Shown: positions 29,535 through 39,141, counted from the first letter of the stretch. The stretch: 64,000 nt of DNA from Candidatus Olsenella pullistercoris (GCA_019116525.1 DXBM01000010.1:19603-83602); one strand, 5' to 3'. Notes: generated by a model from the sequence alone, not told the origin. Made by a program: numbers and translations.

Positions 29535-29723
29535 ATGTCCAAGGTCTGTGAGTTCTGCGGCAAGCACGCCGTTGCGGGTCACTCCATCAGCCACTCCCAC
29601 CGTGTGGTGAACCGCACGTTCAAGCCCAACATCCAGCGCGTCACGGTCGTTGTCGACGGTCACCGTCGCAAGGCCAACGTCTGCTCGCGCTGCCTCAAGT
29701 CCGGCAAGATCGCCCGCAGCTAG
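29535..29723 (+). CDS. rpmB: 50S ribosomal protein L28
   Basis: MSKVCEFCGKHAVAGHSISHSHRVVNRTFKPNIQRVTVVVDGHRRKANVCSRCLKSGKIARS. Confidence 0.97.
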   Translation: MSKVCEFCGKHAVAGHSISHSHRVVNRTFKPNIQRVTVVVDGHRRKANVCSRCLKSGKIARS

Positions 29724-29743
29724 GCACATCCCATCGCACGTGC

Positions 29744-29773
29744 AAGGGGGCCGTCCACGGACGGCCCCCTTTC
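29744..29773 (+). terminator. Rho-independent terminator after rpmB
   Basis: aagggggccgtccacggacggcccccttt. Confidence 0.8.
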
Positions 29774-29857
29774 TGTGCGCAGCCCGCGTGGCGGCGTCGC
29801 CGCCCTGCGCTATAATCACAGGGATTGCGAGTGCCCTTCCAGGCGAGAGGAGACCAC

Positions 29858-30205
29858 ATGTCTGCTGTTGTTCCAGGAACGCTGAGGGTGTCCAACGACT
29901 GCATTGCTGACCTCGCGGGCTACGCCGCGCTCGAGTGCTACGGCGTCGTTGGCATGGCGGAGATCGACGAGCAGGCCGGCGTCGCGCGCCTGCTGCCGTC
30001 CCAGCGCCTGCGCAAGGGCATCGACGTCGCCGCCGCGGGCGGCCGCGTCTCGGTCGACCTCCACGTCATCGTTGAGCAGGGCGTCAACATGGCCTCGGTC
30101 GTCGGCAACCTCACGAGCTCCGTCAAGTTCCTGCTCAAGCAGATCGCCGAGCTCGACAACGTTGACGTGAAGGTCCACATCGAGGGTCTGCGCAACGCGC
30201 GCTAG
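29858..30205 (+). CDS. Asp23/Gls24-family protein
   Basis: 'LRVSNDCIADLAGYAALECYGVVGMAE...VDLHVIVEQGVNMASVVGNLTSSVKFLLKQ'. Confidence 0.9.
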   Translation: MSAVVPGTLRVSNDCIADLAGYAALECYGVVGMAEIDEQAGVARLLPSQRLRKGIDVAAAGGRVSVDLHVIVEQGVNMASVVGNLTSSVKFLLKQIAELDNVDVKVHIEGLRNAR

Positions 30206-30237
30206 GCTCCCCTGACGCAGAACCGAGGTCCCTGAAC

Positions 30238-31905
30238 ATGATTGCGAACGTCATCCGCACGTGCTTCCCGGTCGCGGCCAAGGTCGTTGCCGACCGCGCC
30301 GAGGAGATCAACAAGCTCAACGTGTTCCCGGTTCCCGACGGGGACACCGGCACGAACATGTCCCTCACGCTCGGCACCGTCGTGAGCGAGGTCCAGGCGC
30401 TGCCCGCCGACGCCTCGATCGACGACATCGCCAAGGCGATCACGCATGGGTCGCTCATGGGCGCCCGCGGCAACTCGGGCGTCATCACGAGTCAGATCCT
30501 GCGCGGCATCGCCGAGGGCCTCTGCGACGCAAAGGACCAGGAGCACGCCACTCCGGGCGACGTCGCCCACGCCCTGCGCCGCGGCGTGAAGGTCGCCTTC
30601 AAGGCCGTCCGCAAGCCCGTCGAGGGCACCATCCTCACCGTCCTGCGCGACATCTCCGCCAAGGCCGACCAGCTCGAGAAGAGCCGTGAGCTCTCCTGTC
30701 GCGACATGCTCGACGCGCTTGTCGTCGAGGCCTACGAGTCGGTGGCCCGCACGCCCGACCTGCTGCCCGTTCTCAAGGAGAACGGCGTCGTGGACTCTGG
30801 CGCCTTTGGCTTCGCCGTCTTCATGGAGGCGTTCGTGAACGCAGCCACCGGCAAGTCCGGCGAGCTCACCGACTTCAAGACCACCGTAGACGCCAAGGCC
30901 GACGTCTCTGCCAAGGTGCAGATCGAGCTCAACGACGACTGGGAGGGCTCGGAGTTCCGCTACTGCAACGAGTTCCTCTTCAAGGCCGAGAAGCCCTTTG
31001 ACGTCGACGAGTCCCTGGCGTATCTCGCGACGCTCGGCGACTGCGAGCTCATCGTGGGCGCCTATCCTGACTTCAAGGTGCACGTGCACTCCAACGAGCC
31101 CAACCGCGTGCTTGCCTACATGCTCCAGTTTGGCCAGGTGTACGAGGTCTTCATCCACAACATGGACATGGAGTCCCACGACCGCACCGCCAAGATCGCC
31201 GCTGACCAGGCGGAGGCCGCCGAGGCAGCGGGTCCGCGCAAGGAGCTCGGCTTCGTTGCCGTCGCCGCTGGCTCCGGCGAGGAGGAGATCCTCCGCTCGC
31301 TCGGCGTTGACGTCGTGGTCTCGGGCGGACAGACGATGAACCCCTCGACCGCCGACATCCTCTCCGCGATCGAGTCCGCCAACGCCGACAGCGTCATCGT
31401 GCTGCCCGGCAACGGAAACATTCGCATGGCCGCCGAGGCGGCTGCCTCTGCCTGCGAGGACTCCCAGGTTGCCGTCGTCCCCACCAAGACGGTGCTCCAG
31501 GGCTTCTCGGCCATGTTCGCCGTTGACCCCGAGGCGAGCCTCGAGGACAACGTCGAGGCCATGACGGAGGCCATCGCCGGCGTTCGCGGCGGCGAGGTCA
31601 CGACCGCCGTGCGCGACTCCCAGGCCGCCGACGGCTCGCCCATTCACGCCGGTGACGTCATGGGCATCCAGGACGACTCCATCGACGTCGTGGGCTCCGA
31701 CGTGGCTCAGGTCACGCTCGACCTCATCGCTATGATGCAGGACGAGGAGGAGGGCGACTCCCTCACGATCCTCGCCGGCGAGGACATGGACGACGAGGCC
31801 TTCGAGGCCCTCGTCGCGGCGATCGAGGAGGCCCAGCCCGACCTCGAGGTCGACCCGCACCGTGGCGAGCAGCCCCTCTATCCCGTTATCTTCTCGATCG
31901 AGTAG
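30238..31905 (+). CDS. fakA: DAK2-domain fatty acid kinase (FakA-like)
   Basis: 'INKLNVFPVPDGDTGTNMSLTLGTV...HGSLMGARGNSGVITSQILRGIAEGL'; downstream of Asp23. Confidence 0.9.
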   Translation: MIANVIRTCFPVAAKVVADRAEEINKLNVFPVPDGDTGTNMSLTLGTVVSEVQALPADASIDDIAKAITHGSLMGARGNSGVITSQILRGIAEGLCDAKDQEHATPGDVAHALRRGVKVAFKAVRKPVEGTILTVLRDISAKADQLEKSRELSCRDMLDALVVEAYESVARTPDLLPVLKENGVVDSGAFGFAVFMEAFVNAATGKSGELTDFKTTVDAKADVSAKVQIELNDDWEGSEFRYCNEFLFKAEKPFDVDESLAYLATLGDCELIVGAYPDFKVHVHSNEPNRVLAYMLQFGQVYEVFIHNMDMESHDRTAKIAADQAEAAEAAGPRKELGFVAVAAGSGEEEILRSLGVDVVVSGGQTMNPSTADILSAIESANADSVIVLPGNGNIRMAAEAAASACEDSQVAVVPTKTVLQGFSAMFAVDPEASLEDNVEAMTEAIAGVRGGEVTTAVRDSQAADGSPIHAGDVMGIQDDSIDVVGSDVAQVTLDLIAMMQDEEEGDSLTILAGEDMDDEAFEALVAAIEEAQPDLEVDPHRGEQPLYPVIFSIE

Positions 31906-31908
31906 CCC

Positions 31909-34071
31909 ATGGGGTCGCGCCCCGCGCTCCCATCGGCAGCAGAGAGGGTGCAGAGGACCTGCGCCCTCTCTGACTCTGTGTCGCGCCTGCGCTACGTTCG
32001 CGGCGCGCGCGGGGAGGCGCTCGACCGGCTTGGCATCGAGCGAGTCCGTGACCTGCTCCTGCACGTTCCCCATCGCTACCTTGACTTCACGCACGTCACG
32101 AAGGTCGCCTTCGCGGACGTGGGGGAGGACGCCACGATAGTGGCGACGGTCGACAAGGTCAACCTCAAGCGACCACGCCCCAGGATGCAGATCGTCGAGC
32201 TCTACGTCATGGACGACACGGGCGTGCTCGTGGCGACCTTCTTCCGTCAGCCCTGGATCGCCGAGCAGGTCAAGCCGGGCGACATGGTGGCGCTTTCGGG
32301 CAAGGTGACCTTCGCCTACGGCTTTCGCCAGATGAAGGCGCCCTTCTATGAGGTCCTCGGGTCCCCGGGGGAGGCGAGCTCCTACGCCCGCGTGCTCCCC
32401 GTCCACTCGGTCGGGGAGGGCGTCACCGCCCCGTGGATGCGCCGGATCGTCTCGGCTGCACTTGCTGACGTCGGGGACGTTGCCGACTGGCTCCCCGCGC
32501 GCCTCGCGGCCAGCCATGGCCTCATGACGCTCGCGAGGGCGCTGCGCGAGGTGCACTTCCCGTCCTCCCTTGCCGCCGCCGAGCGAGCTCGGAGGCGCCT
32601 GGCCTACGACGAGCTGCTCTGCCTTCAGCTCGCCCTGCTCACGCGCCGCGACCTCGAGCTCTCGGACGTCGAGCCCGTTGCCCACGTCACGAGCGGGCCT
32701 CACCTCGAGGCCCTTCTCGACGCCCTGCCCTTCTCGCTGACCGACGAGCAGCGCCTCGCCGCCGACCAGATCCTCGCAGACATGGCCGCGCCGCGCGTGA
32801 TGAACCGGCTTCTGTTGGGAGACGTCGGCACCGGCAAGACCGCCGTCGCTGCCGTCGCGCTCGCCGCCTGCGCTGACACCGGGACCCAGGCTGCCGTCAT
32901 GGCCCCCACCTCGGTGCTGGCCCGGCAGTACGCCGAGAAGCTCGGGCCAGTGCTCGACGCTGCCCACATTAGCTGGGCGCTCGTTACCGGCTCCACGCCG
33001 GAGGGGGAGCGCGCGGCCACTGAGCGCGCGGTCGCCGAGGGAGCCCTCACGGTGGTCTTTGGCACGACGGCCCTGCTCTCTGGCTCGCTCGAGTTCTCGG
33101 CGCTCTCGCTCGCGGTCATCGACGAGCAGCATCGCTTTGGCGTGGACCAGCGCGCCGCGCTCCGAAGGAAGGGCGAGGGCGCCGACCTTCTCGCCATGAC
33201 GGCGACACCCATCCCCCGCACGCTCGCGCTCTCGCTCTACGGGGACGTTGACATCTCGCGCATACGCCGTCGCCCGCGCCCGGGGGCCGGCGTCTCAACC
33301 AAGGTCGTTCCCCCCGAGAACCTCGACCTGGCGTGGGGCGCCGTGCGGGACGCAGTGGCCGCGGGGCACCAGGCCTACGTCATCTGCCCGCTCGTCGACG
33401 AGGCCGATGACGGGGCCGACCTTGACGACGTCCCCGAGCCGCTGCGCTCGTCGGCCGCTCGCCCGCACGCGGCCAGCTCGACGATCGAGGAGCTGCGCCG
33501 CTCCGTCCTGCCCGGGATAACGTGCGGGCTGCTCACCGGCAGGATGCCCGCTGCCGAGAAGGACCTCGCGATGGAGCGCTTTCGCTCTGGCAAGACCCAG
33601 GTGCTCGTGGCCACCACCGTCGTCGAGGTGGGGGTCGACGTGCCCAACGCCACCGCGATGGTTGTGCTCGACGCCGATCGCTTTGGCCTTGCGACCCTGC
33701 ACCAGCTGCGCGGGCGCGTTGGGCGAGGCGACGACGCGGGCGTTGTCTTCCTCTCGTGCGCCGCGCGCCGGGGCTCGCGGGCGCGCGACCGTCTCGCGGC
33801 GCTCGAGGCCACATCGGATGGCTTTGAGCTCGCCGAGCTTGACCTTCGGCTGCGACGCGAGGGAGAGGTGCTGGGGTACCGGCAGAGCGGCGGCGTGACG
33901 CTGCGCATCTCCGACCTCGACGCCGACCGCGACCTCGTGGAGGCGGCCCATGTCGACGCGCGCGAGCTTGCCGCGGAGGACGGGCGCCTCCGCATGCCCG
34001 AGCACCGCCCGATGGCGCTCGAGGTCCGTGACAGGTTCGGTGCCTACTTCGAGGAGCTGGAGCGCGCATGA
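31909..34071 (+). CDS. recG: ATP-dependent DNA helicase RecG
   Basis: 'RVRDLLLHVPHRYLDFT', 'NRLLLGDVGTGKTAVA', 'VIDEQHRFGVDQRAALRRKG', 'DADRFGLATLHQLRGRVGRG'. Confidence 0.95.
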   Translation: MGSRPALPSAAERVQRTCALSDSVSRLRYVRGARGEALDRLGIERVRDLLLHVPHRYLDFTHVTKVAFADVGEDATIVATVDKVNLKRPRPRMQIVELYVMDDTGVLVATFFRQPWIAEQVKPGDMVALSGKVTFAYGFRQMKAPFYEVLGSPGEASSYARVLPVHSVGEGVTAPWMRRIVSAALADVGDVADWLPARLAASHGLMTLARALREVHFPSSLAAAERARRRLAYDELLCLQLALLTRRDLELSDVEPVAHVTSGPHLEALLDALPFSLTDEQRLAADQILADMAAPRVMNRLLLGDVGTGKTAVAAVALAACADTGTQAAVMAPTSVLARQYAEKLGPVLDAAHISWALVTGSTPEGERAATERAVAEGALTVVFGTTALLSGSLEFSALSLAVIDEQHRFGVDQRAALRRKGEGADLLAMTATPIPRTLALSLYGDVDISRIRRRPRPGAGVSTKVVPPENLDLAWGAVRDAVAAGHQAYVICPLVDEADDGADLDDVPEPLRSSAARPHAASSTIEELRRSVLPGITCGLLTGRMPAAEKDLAMERFRSGKTQVLVATTVVEVGVDVPNATAMVVLDADRFGLATLHQLRGRVGRGDDAGVVFLSCAARRGSRARDRLAALEATSDGFELAELDLRLRREGEVLGYRQSGGVTLRISDLDADRDLVEAAHVDARELAAEDGRLRMPEHRPMALEVRDRFGAYFEELERA

Positions 34072-34655
34072 GAATAGTGGGGGGCAAGTGGCGCGGGCGC
34101 AGGGTCGAGGCGCCCGAGGGCCGGGGGACGACGCGCCCGACGACGGACCGCGTGCGCGAGCAGATCGCCTCGATGGTGCTCTCCGCGCGCGGGCTCGACC
34201 TCACGGGGGACTCCGTGCTCGACGCGTTCGCCGGCTCGGGCGCCATGGGTCTCGAGCTGCTCTCCCGAGGGGCGGCGCGGGCGACCTTCGTGGACCGCGA
34301 CCGCTCGGCGGCGGCGCGCGTTCGTCGCTCCGCGACGGCGCTCGGCGCCCGAGGCGACGAGGTGCGCTCGCTGGCGGGCGACGTCTTCGCGCTCGCAGCG
34401 CGCGGGCTTGTCGGCGCCCCCTTTGACGTCGTGTTCCTTGACCCGCCCTACGCGCTGGGGGCGGAGCGCGTCTCGGGGCTCGTGGGCGCGCTCGCCGCGA
34501 CGGGGCAGCTCGCGCGCGGTGCGGTCGTGGTCTACGAGCACGCCGCGGACGCCGGCGGGCTCAGCTGCGAGGACCTTGCCCTCGCAAAGTCCAAGCGGCA
34601 CGGGATCACCGCCGTCGACCTGTACGTCTTTGGCATCGAGGAGGACAGCCGATGA
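34068..34655 (+). CDS. rsmD: 16S rRNA (guanine(966)-N(2))-methyltransferase
   Basis: 'MRIVGGKWRGRRVEAPEGRGTTRPTTDRVREQIASML...VLDAFAGSGAMGLELLSRGA...FLDPPYALG'. Confidence 0.95.
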   Translation: MRIVGGKWRGRRVEAPEGRGTTRPTTDRVREQIASMVLSARGLDLTGDSVLDAFAGSGAMGLELLSRGAARATFVDRDRSAAARVRRSATALGARGDEVRSLAGDVFALAARGLVGAPFDVVFLDPPYALGAERVSGLVGALAATGQLARGAVVVYEHAADAGGLSCEDLALAKSKRHGITAVDLYVFGIEEDSR

Positions 34656-35167
34656 GCGAGAGCACCATCACGCACGTTGTCGTGCCGGGCACCTTCGACC
34701 CGGTGACGCTCGGACACATTGACGTCATTCGCCGCGCGCGAAGGCTCTTCCCGAAAGTCACGGTCGCTGTTGCGGCGTCCGCCAACAAGCACGGGCGGGG
34801 AACCGCCTTCACGCTCGAGGAGCGGGTGGAGATGATCCGCGACGCGCTCGCGGGCGAGGGGCTGCCCCCTGACATCGAGGTGGCTCCCTTCACGGGCCTT
34901 CTCGTCAGCTTCTGCGCCGAGATCGGCGCGGGCGGGGTGGTGAAGGGGCTGCGCGCGATGACCGACTTCGAGTACGAGCTGCAGCAGGCCGACCTCAACA
35001 GCCACCTTTCGCCGGGCCTTGAGTCGGTGTTCGTCATGTCCAGCCCGGAGTTCGGGTACGTCTCGTCCTCCATCGTGCGTGAGATCGCGTCGACGGGCTC
35101 GGACGTGAGCATCCTCGTCCCGAGCAACGTCAACGAGCGCCTCCTCACGCATTACCGGCGCGCATGA
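34652..35167 (+). CDS. coaD: Phosphopantetheine adenylyltransferase
   Basis: 'VVPGTFDPVTLGHIDVIRRARRLF...VVKGLRAMTDFEYELQQADLN'. Confidence 0.96.
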   Translation: MSESTITHVVVPGTFDPVTLGHIDVIRRARRLFPKVTVAVAASANKHGRGTAFTLEERVEMIRDALAGEGLPPDIEVAPFTGLLVSFCAEIGAGGVVKGLRAMTDFEYELQQADLNSHLSPGLESVFVMSSPEFGYVSSSIVREIASTGSDVSILVPSNVNERLLTHYRRA

Positions 35168-35191
35168 CAGAGGGGACGGGGGAATCTGTCA
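35165..35191 (+). repeat. 27-nt dispersed repeat, copy 3 (supplies the coaD stop codon)
   Basis: tgacagaggggacgggggaatctgtca; first TGA = coaD stop 35165-35167. Confidence 0.9.
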
Positions 35192-35193
35192 TG

Positions 35194-35242
35194 TGACAGA
35201 GGGGACGGGGGAATCTGTCAGGTCTTTGTCCCCTCTGTCAGA
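35194..35242 (+). repeat. 27-nt dispersed repeat, copy 4, plus an inverted partial copy
   Basis: 35194-35220 identical to copy 3; 35226-35242 tttgtcccctctgtcag is an inverted partial copy. Confidence 0.85.
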
Positions 35243-35378
35243 ATTTGGCTCAGCGGGCAGTGAAGAGGCGTTGACAAGCTGCGTCGATGTGTTTCCTCTC
35301 GTTCAATCTGCTACTATGCAATGATACAGGGCCCAGGCCCAGCCAGGCATCCGATGAGTCACGCGAAAGGAACCATAG

Positions 35379-35876
35379 ATGCAGCCAGGTGAGGAAATCG
35401 AGAGCTTGGTCGACGAGCTCGAGCAGATTCTCAACGAGGCCAAGTCCCCGCTCATGGACAACGGCCAGAAGAAGATCGTGGAGTCCCAGGACGTCTATGA
35501 GATCCTGGACGAGATTCGTCGCGTCTTCCCGCAGGAGTTCGCCGACGCGCGCCGCATCCTCAAGGAGGAGCAGGAGATGCTTGACCGCGCGCAGCAGCAG
35601 GCAAGCTCCATCATTGCCGACGCGCAGCAGCAGGCCATGATCCTCGCCGGGGACCAGGAGATCGTCCGCCTCGCGCAGCAGCAGGCTGACGGCATCCGCG
35701 ACCAGGCGGAGCAGTACGAGCGCGACACCCGCTACAACGCGGAGGAGTACGCCGACACCGTCCTCGCGCACCTCGAGGAGAACCTCAAGAGCCTGACGAG
35801 CTCCGTCACGCGCGTGCGCCAGACCCTCGACGAGAACTCCGGCCCGCGCAACACCACCAACAACGTGCCCTGGTAG
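35379..35876 (+). CDS. Coiled-coil protein, DivIVA / ATP synthase subunit B-like
   Basis: 'IESLVDELEQILNEAKSPL...VYEILDEIRRVFPQEFADARRILKEEQEMLDRAQQQASSIIADAQQQA'; located between coaD and DUF177/rpmF. Confidence 0.7.
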   Translation: MQPGEEIESLVDELEQILNEAKSPLMDNGQKKIVESQDVYEILDEIRRVFPQEFADARRILKEEQEMLDRAQQQASSIIADAQQQAMILAGDQEIVRLAQQQADGIRDQAEQYERDTRYNAEEYADTVLAHLEENLKSLTSSVTRVRQTLDENSGPRNTTNNVPW

Positions 35877-35878
35877 CC

Positions 35879-36466
35879 ATGGAGCCGCTTATCATCTCCC
35901 TGGACGAGCGCCTTGCGAGCGCGGGTGACGCGCTGCCGCTCGCGGGGCACCTTGACCTTGTCTCCTACGAGCTCGGCGACCACGAGTTCGCGCTTCCCGA
36001 GGGCGTCGACTACGACCTCGTGCTCACCAACGCCGGCGAGGGCATCCTCGCCACGGGCATCGTGCGCGCGCACGCGGTGGGCACCTGTGACCGCTGCCTC
36101 GAGCGCGCGGAGCTTGACATCGCCGGCGAGGTCGACGGCTACTACCTCTTCGAGGAGCCCGAGCGCCTCGCCGAGGACGAGGACGAGGCTGACTTCGAGC
36201 TCGTGTCGGCCGACCGCACGATCGACCTCTCCGGCGCGCTGCTCTCTGCCATCGTGATGGAGACCCCGTTCGTGGTGCTGTGCCGTGAGGACTGCGCTGG
36301 CCTCTGCCCGGTCTGCGGCGCCAACCTCAACGAGGAGGACTGCGGCCACGCGGCGGAGCTCGCCGAGCAGCGCGAGCGGGAGCGTGCGGAGTCGTCGCCC
36401 TTCTCGGCGCTCGCAGGCCTTGACCTCGGTGGGGAGGGGAGCGACGAGGACGCTTCCAACGAGTGA
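35879..36466 (+). CDS. DUF177 (YceD-like) protein
   Basis: 'CDRCLERAELDIAGEVDGYYLF...LCREDCAGLCPVCGANLNEEDCGH'; directly upstream of rpmF. Confidence 0.9.
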   Translation: MEPLIISLDERLASAGDALPLAGHLDLVSYELGDHEFALPEGVDYDLVLTNAGEGILATGIVRAHAVGTCDRCLERAELDIAGEVDGYYLFEEPERLAEDEDEADFELVSADRTIDLSGALLSAIVMETPFVVLCREDCAGLCPVCGANLNEEDCGHAAELAEQRERERAESSPFSALAGLDLGGEGSDEDASNE

Positions 36467-36588
36467 AGAATTGCTGTTCTCGCGCGATTGCCCGCAAGTC
36501 GTGCTATAGTATCGCCTTGCATGAATCTGGTGATTATGCGCCACCGCGCGCACGGTGGGCGTAGGTACGGAACAAGAGAGGTTTTGAC

Positions 36589-36768
36589 ATGGCAGTACCC
36601 AAGCAAAAGAAGGGCCGCAGCGCCACTCACACCCGTCGCTCCGCCAACAGCAGGCTCGACGCCCCGGCGCGTTCCGTCTGCCCGCAGTGCGGCGCTCCCA
36701 AGCTTCCGCACCACGTGTGCCCCAACTGCGGTCACTACAAGGATCGCGAGGTCATCGTCACCGAGTAG
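36589..36768 (+). CDS. rpmF: 50S ribosomal protein L32
   Basis: 59 aa 'MAVPKQKKGRSATHTRRSANSRLDAPARSVCPQCGAPKLPHHVCPNCGHYKDREVIVTE'; absent from the supplied track (below 60 aa). Confidence 0.96.
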   Translation: MAVPKQKKGRSATHTRRSANSRLDAPARSVCPQCGAPKLPHHVCPNCGHYKDREVIVTE

Positions 36769-36790
36769 CCCTCGGAACAGATTGGCTTGC

Positions 36791-36825
36791 CAGGCCGGCT
36801 CCCGCGTGGGGGCCGGCCTTTTTGC
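36791..36825 (+). terminator. Rho-independent terminator after rpmF
   Basis: caggccggctcccgcgtgggggccggccttttt. Confidence 0.8.
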
Positions 36826-36853
36826 TGGTCAGGCGGGCGCGTGCTGGGCATGG

Positions 36854-36963
36854 CCCCTCTCAAACCTACGGTTTTCTCGCTGAAACGTTGGTTTGGGAGG
36901 GTTCAACTTGCTTAATGCCGATTGAACCCACACTTTGGTGCGACTTCCGTTGGTTTGGGAGGG
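36854..36963. repeat. Intergenic repeat element with inverted and direct copies of CCGTTGGTTTGGGAGG
   Basis: Inverted copy 36854-36871 (cccctctcaaacctacgg), direct copies 36885-36901 and 36947-36963; inner palindrome gggttcaa (36899-36906) / ttgaaccc (36922-36929). Confidence 0.7.
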
Positions 36964-37085
36964 AGCTTCGCTCACGGCGAGGGGCAGCGGGTATCTCGCG
37001 GCCGGCGAGAAGAACGCGCGCTCCCGGCTTGCGGCATAATAGTCGCGTATGTGACGGGGCCTCTCGGTCCCACGAAGGAGGAAGC

Positions 37086-38075
37086 ATGACCTGTGTATGC
37101 GTTGACGTCATGGGCGCCGACAAGGAGCCCGCGGTCCTGCTCGAGGGCGTGTCCGCGGCGCTCGCCGCGGACAGCGAGCTTGAGGTGCTCGTCGCCGGAG
37201 ACGCGAGCGTCGTCGAGCCGTTCGCGCGCGAGCACGACCGGGCCCGCGCGCTCGTGACGACCGAGGTCATCTCCATGTCCGAGCACCCGGCCCAGGCCGT
37301 GCGCCACAAGAAGGACGCGAGCATCGTGCGCGCCGCCTCTGCCGTGCGCGCGGGCGAGGCCGACGCGCTCTTCTCGGCCGGCTCCACCGGCGCCGTGCTC
37401 ACGGCGGCAACCTTTGGCATTGGCCGGCTCAAGGGCATCAAGCGCCCGGCGCTCGCGCTGGCGTTCCCCGGCATCTCGGGCAGGAGCACCGTGTTTCTCG
37501 ACATGGGCGCAAACGCCGACGTGCGGCCGGACGTGCTCGTGCAGTTCGCCCAGATGGGCCGCGCCTACGCCCGCGCGGTCCTGGGCGTGGCCGAGCCGCG
37601 CGTGGGGCTTCTCTGCAACGGCTCCGAGGACACCAAGGGCTCGGAGATGGCGCTCGCCTACCACGCCGCGCTCGCCGAGGGCGACTGCGGGTTTGCGGGC
37701 AACGCCGAGGGCACCGATCTTCTCGCCGGCACCTTTGACGTAATCGTTGCCGACGGCTTCACCGGAAACGTCGCGCTCAAGTCCGTGGAGGGTGCGGGCA
37801 AGTTCGTGCTCAGCCGCCTCAAGGCGGCGATGGGGGAGTCGCTCAAGAACAAGGTCGGCATGGCGCTTCTCGCCGGCTCGCTCAAGTCCATGGCGGCCGA
37901 GCTCTCGGGCGACGAGTACGGTGGGGCCATCCTGCTCGGCCTGCGCGCGCCCGTGCTCAAGGGGCACGGTGCCACGAGCGCCCGGGCCGTCGAGCGCGGC
38001 ACCCTCTTCGCCGCCTCCGTCGTGCGCGCCGGCCTCGTCGAGAGGGTCGCTGACCTCTGCGACGTCTCCGCCTAG
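37086..38075 (+). CDS. plsX: Phosphate acyltransferase PlsX
   Basis: 'VCVDVMGADKEPAVLLEGV...FSAGSTGAVLTAATFGIGRLKGIKRPALA...VGLLCNGSEDTKGSEM'; start at 37086. Confidence 0.95.
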   Translation: MTCVCVDVMGADKEPAVLLEGVSAALAADSELEVLVAGDASVVEPFAREHDRARALVTTEVISMSEHPAQAVRHKKDASIVRAASAVRAGEADALFSAGSTGAVLTAATFGIGRLKGIKRPALALAFPGISGRSTVFLDMGANADVRPDVLVQFAQMGRAYARAVLGVAEPRVGLLCNGSEDTKGSEMALAYHAALAEGDCGFAGNAEGTDLLAGTFDVIVADGFTGNVALKSVEGAGKFVLSRLKAAMGESLKNKVGMALLAGSLKSMAAELSGDEYGGAILLGLRAPVLKGHGATSARAVERGTLFAASVVRAGLVERVADLCDVSA

Positions 38076-38138
38076 CGCGCCCGCGGGGTAGAATCGTTTC
38101 AGAAACGCACGGGGAACGCCCCCAGTCAAGGAGGAACC

Positions 38139-38378
38139 ATGGATCACGACGCCATTCTCGCCAAGGTCATCGAGGTCGTGAACGACACTCTCGAGCTCGG
38201 CTCCGAGGTCGAGCTCACCGAGGCGACCAACCTCAAGGAGCTCGGCGCCGACTCGTTCGACCTGCTCGAGCTCGTCACCGCACTCGAGGATGAGTTCTCC
38301 CTCACCTTCGACGACGACGCGGTGGGGACGATCGTCACGGTCGGCGAGGTCGTTGCCGCCATCGAGCGCGCCCAGTGA
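38139..38378 (+). CDS. acpP: Acyl carrier protein
   Basis: 'ATNLKELGADSFDLLELVTALEDEFSLTFDDDAV' phosphopantetheine motif. Confidence 0.96.
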   Translation: MDHDAILAKVIEVVNDTLELGSEVELTEATNLKELGADSFDLLELVTALEDEFSLTFDDDAVGTIVTVGEVVAAIERAQ

Positions 38379-39121
38379 GCGAGGCCCGCACGTTGGACGC
38401 AAAGCAGCGCGTGGCAGAGGCGGAGCGCATCTGCGGCCACGCATTCGGCGACAAGAGCCTGATCTCCGCGGCGCTCACCCACCCGTCCGCCGCCGAGGGC
38501 AAGCCCGTCTCGGCCTCCTACGAGCGGCTCGAGTTCCTGGGCGACTCCATCTTGGGCGCCATTGTGGCGACGGACCTCTTCGAGCGCTTCCCGGACATGG
38601 ACGAGGGCGGCCTGACCCAGGCCAAGATCAGCCTCGTCTCGGGCAAGATGCTCTCCTCGATTGCCGAGGGCCTCGGCGTCGCTCCGCTCATCGTGATGGG
38701 GGAGTCGGAGCGCGGTACGGGCTCGCGCGGGATGCACTCAGCCCTCGAGAACGTCTACGAGGCGCTCGTGGGCGCGCTCTACCTTGACGCCGGCTACGGT
38801 CCCGCCCATGCCTTCGTGCAGCGCACGCTCGGCCCCGAGGTGTCCCCGGCGCTCGCGCTGAGGCCGATCAGCCCAAAGTCGCGGCTGCAGGAGATCACCC
38901 AGCACGACATGCACTGCGGCCCCGAGTACAAGCTCGTCTCGGAGGAGGGTCCGGCGCACGACCCCACGTTCACCTCCGTGGTCATGGTTGAGGGTCGCCG
39001 CATCGGCCGTGGCTCCGGGTCCTCGAAGAAGGCCTCCGAGAGCGCCGCCGCCGTCGACGCGCTCGTCCGTCTCGGGTACGCCGACAAGGGCGACTTCGAC
39101 GGCGCCGGAACCACCAACTAG
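38375..39121 (+). CDS. rnc: Ribonuclease III
   Basis: 'YERLEFLGDSILGAIVATDLFERFPDMDEGGLTQAK...ALENVYEALVGALYLDAGYG' and C-terminal dsRBD. Confidence 0.95.
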   Translation: MSEARTLDAKQRVAEAERICGHAFGDKSLISAALTHPSAAEGKPVSASYERLEFLGDSILGAIVATDLFERFPDMDEGGLTQAKISLVSGKMLSSIAEGLGVAPLIVMGESERGTGSRGMHSALENVYEALVGALYLDAGYGPAHAFVQRTLGPEVSPALALRPISPKSRLQEITQHDMHCGPEYKLVSEEGPAHDPTFTSVVMVEGRRIGRGSGSSKKASESAAAVDALVRLGYADKGDFDGAGTTN

Positions 39122-39141
39122 CCCAGGGAGGACGTTCCCGC

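Noticed and set aside
30202-33132. 976-aa minus-strand ORF opposite fakA/recG
   Set aside because: Antisense shadow ORF caused by high-GC codon bias; the + strand encodes recognisable FakA and RecG.
35165-35242. Intrinsic terminator of coaD
   Set aside because: The repeat has short inverted ends but no GC stem followed by a T-run, and exact copies occur at other loci; better treated as a dispersed repeat.
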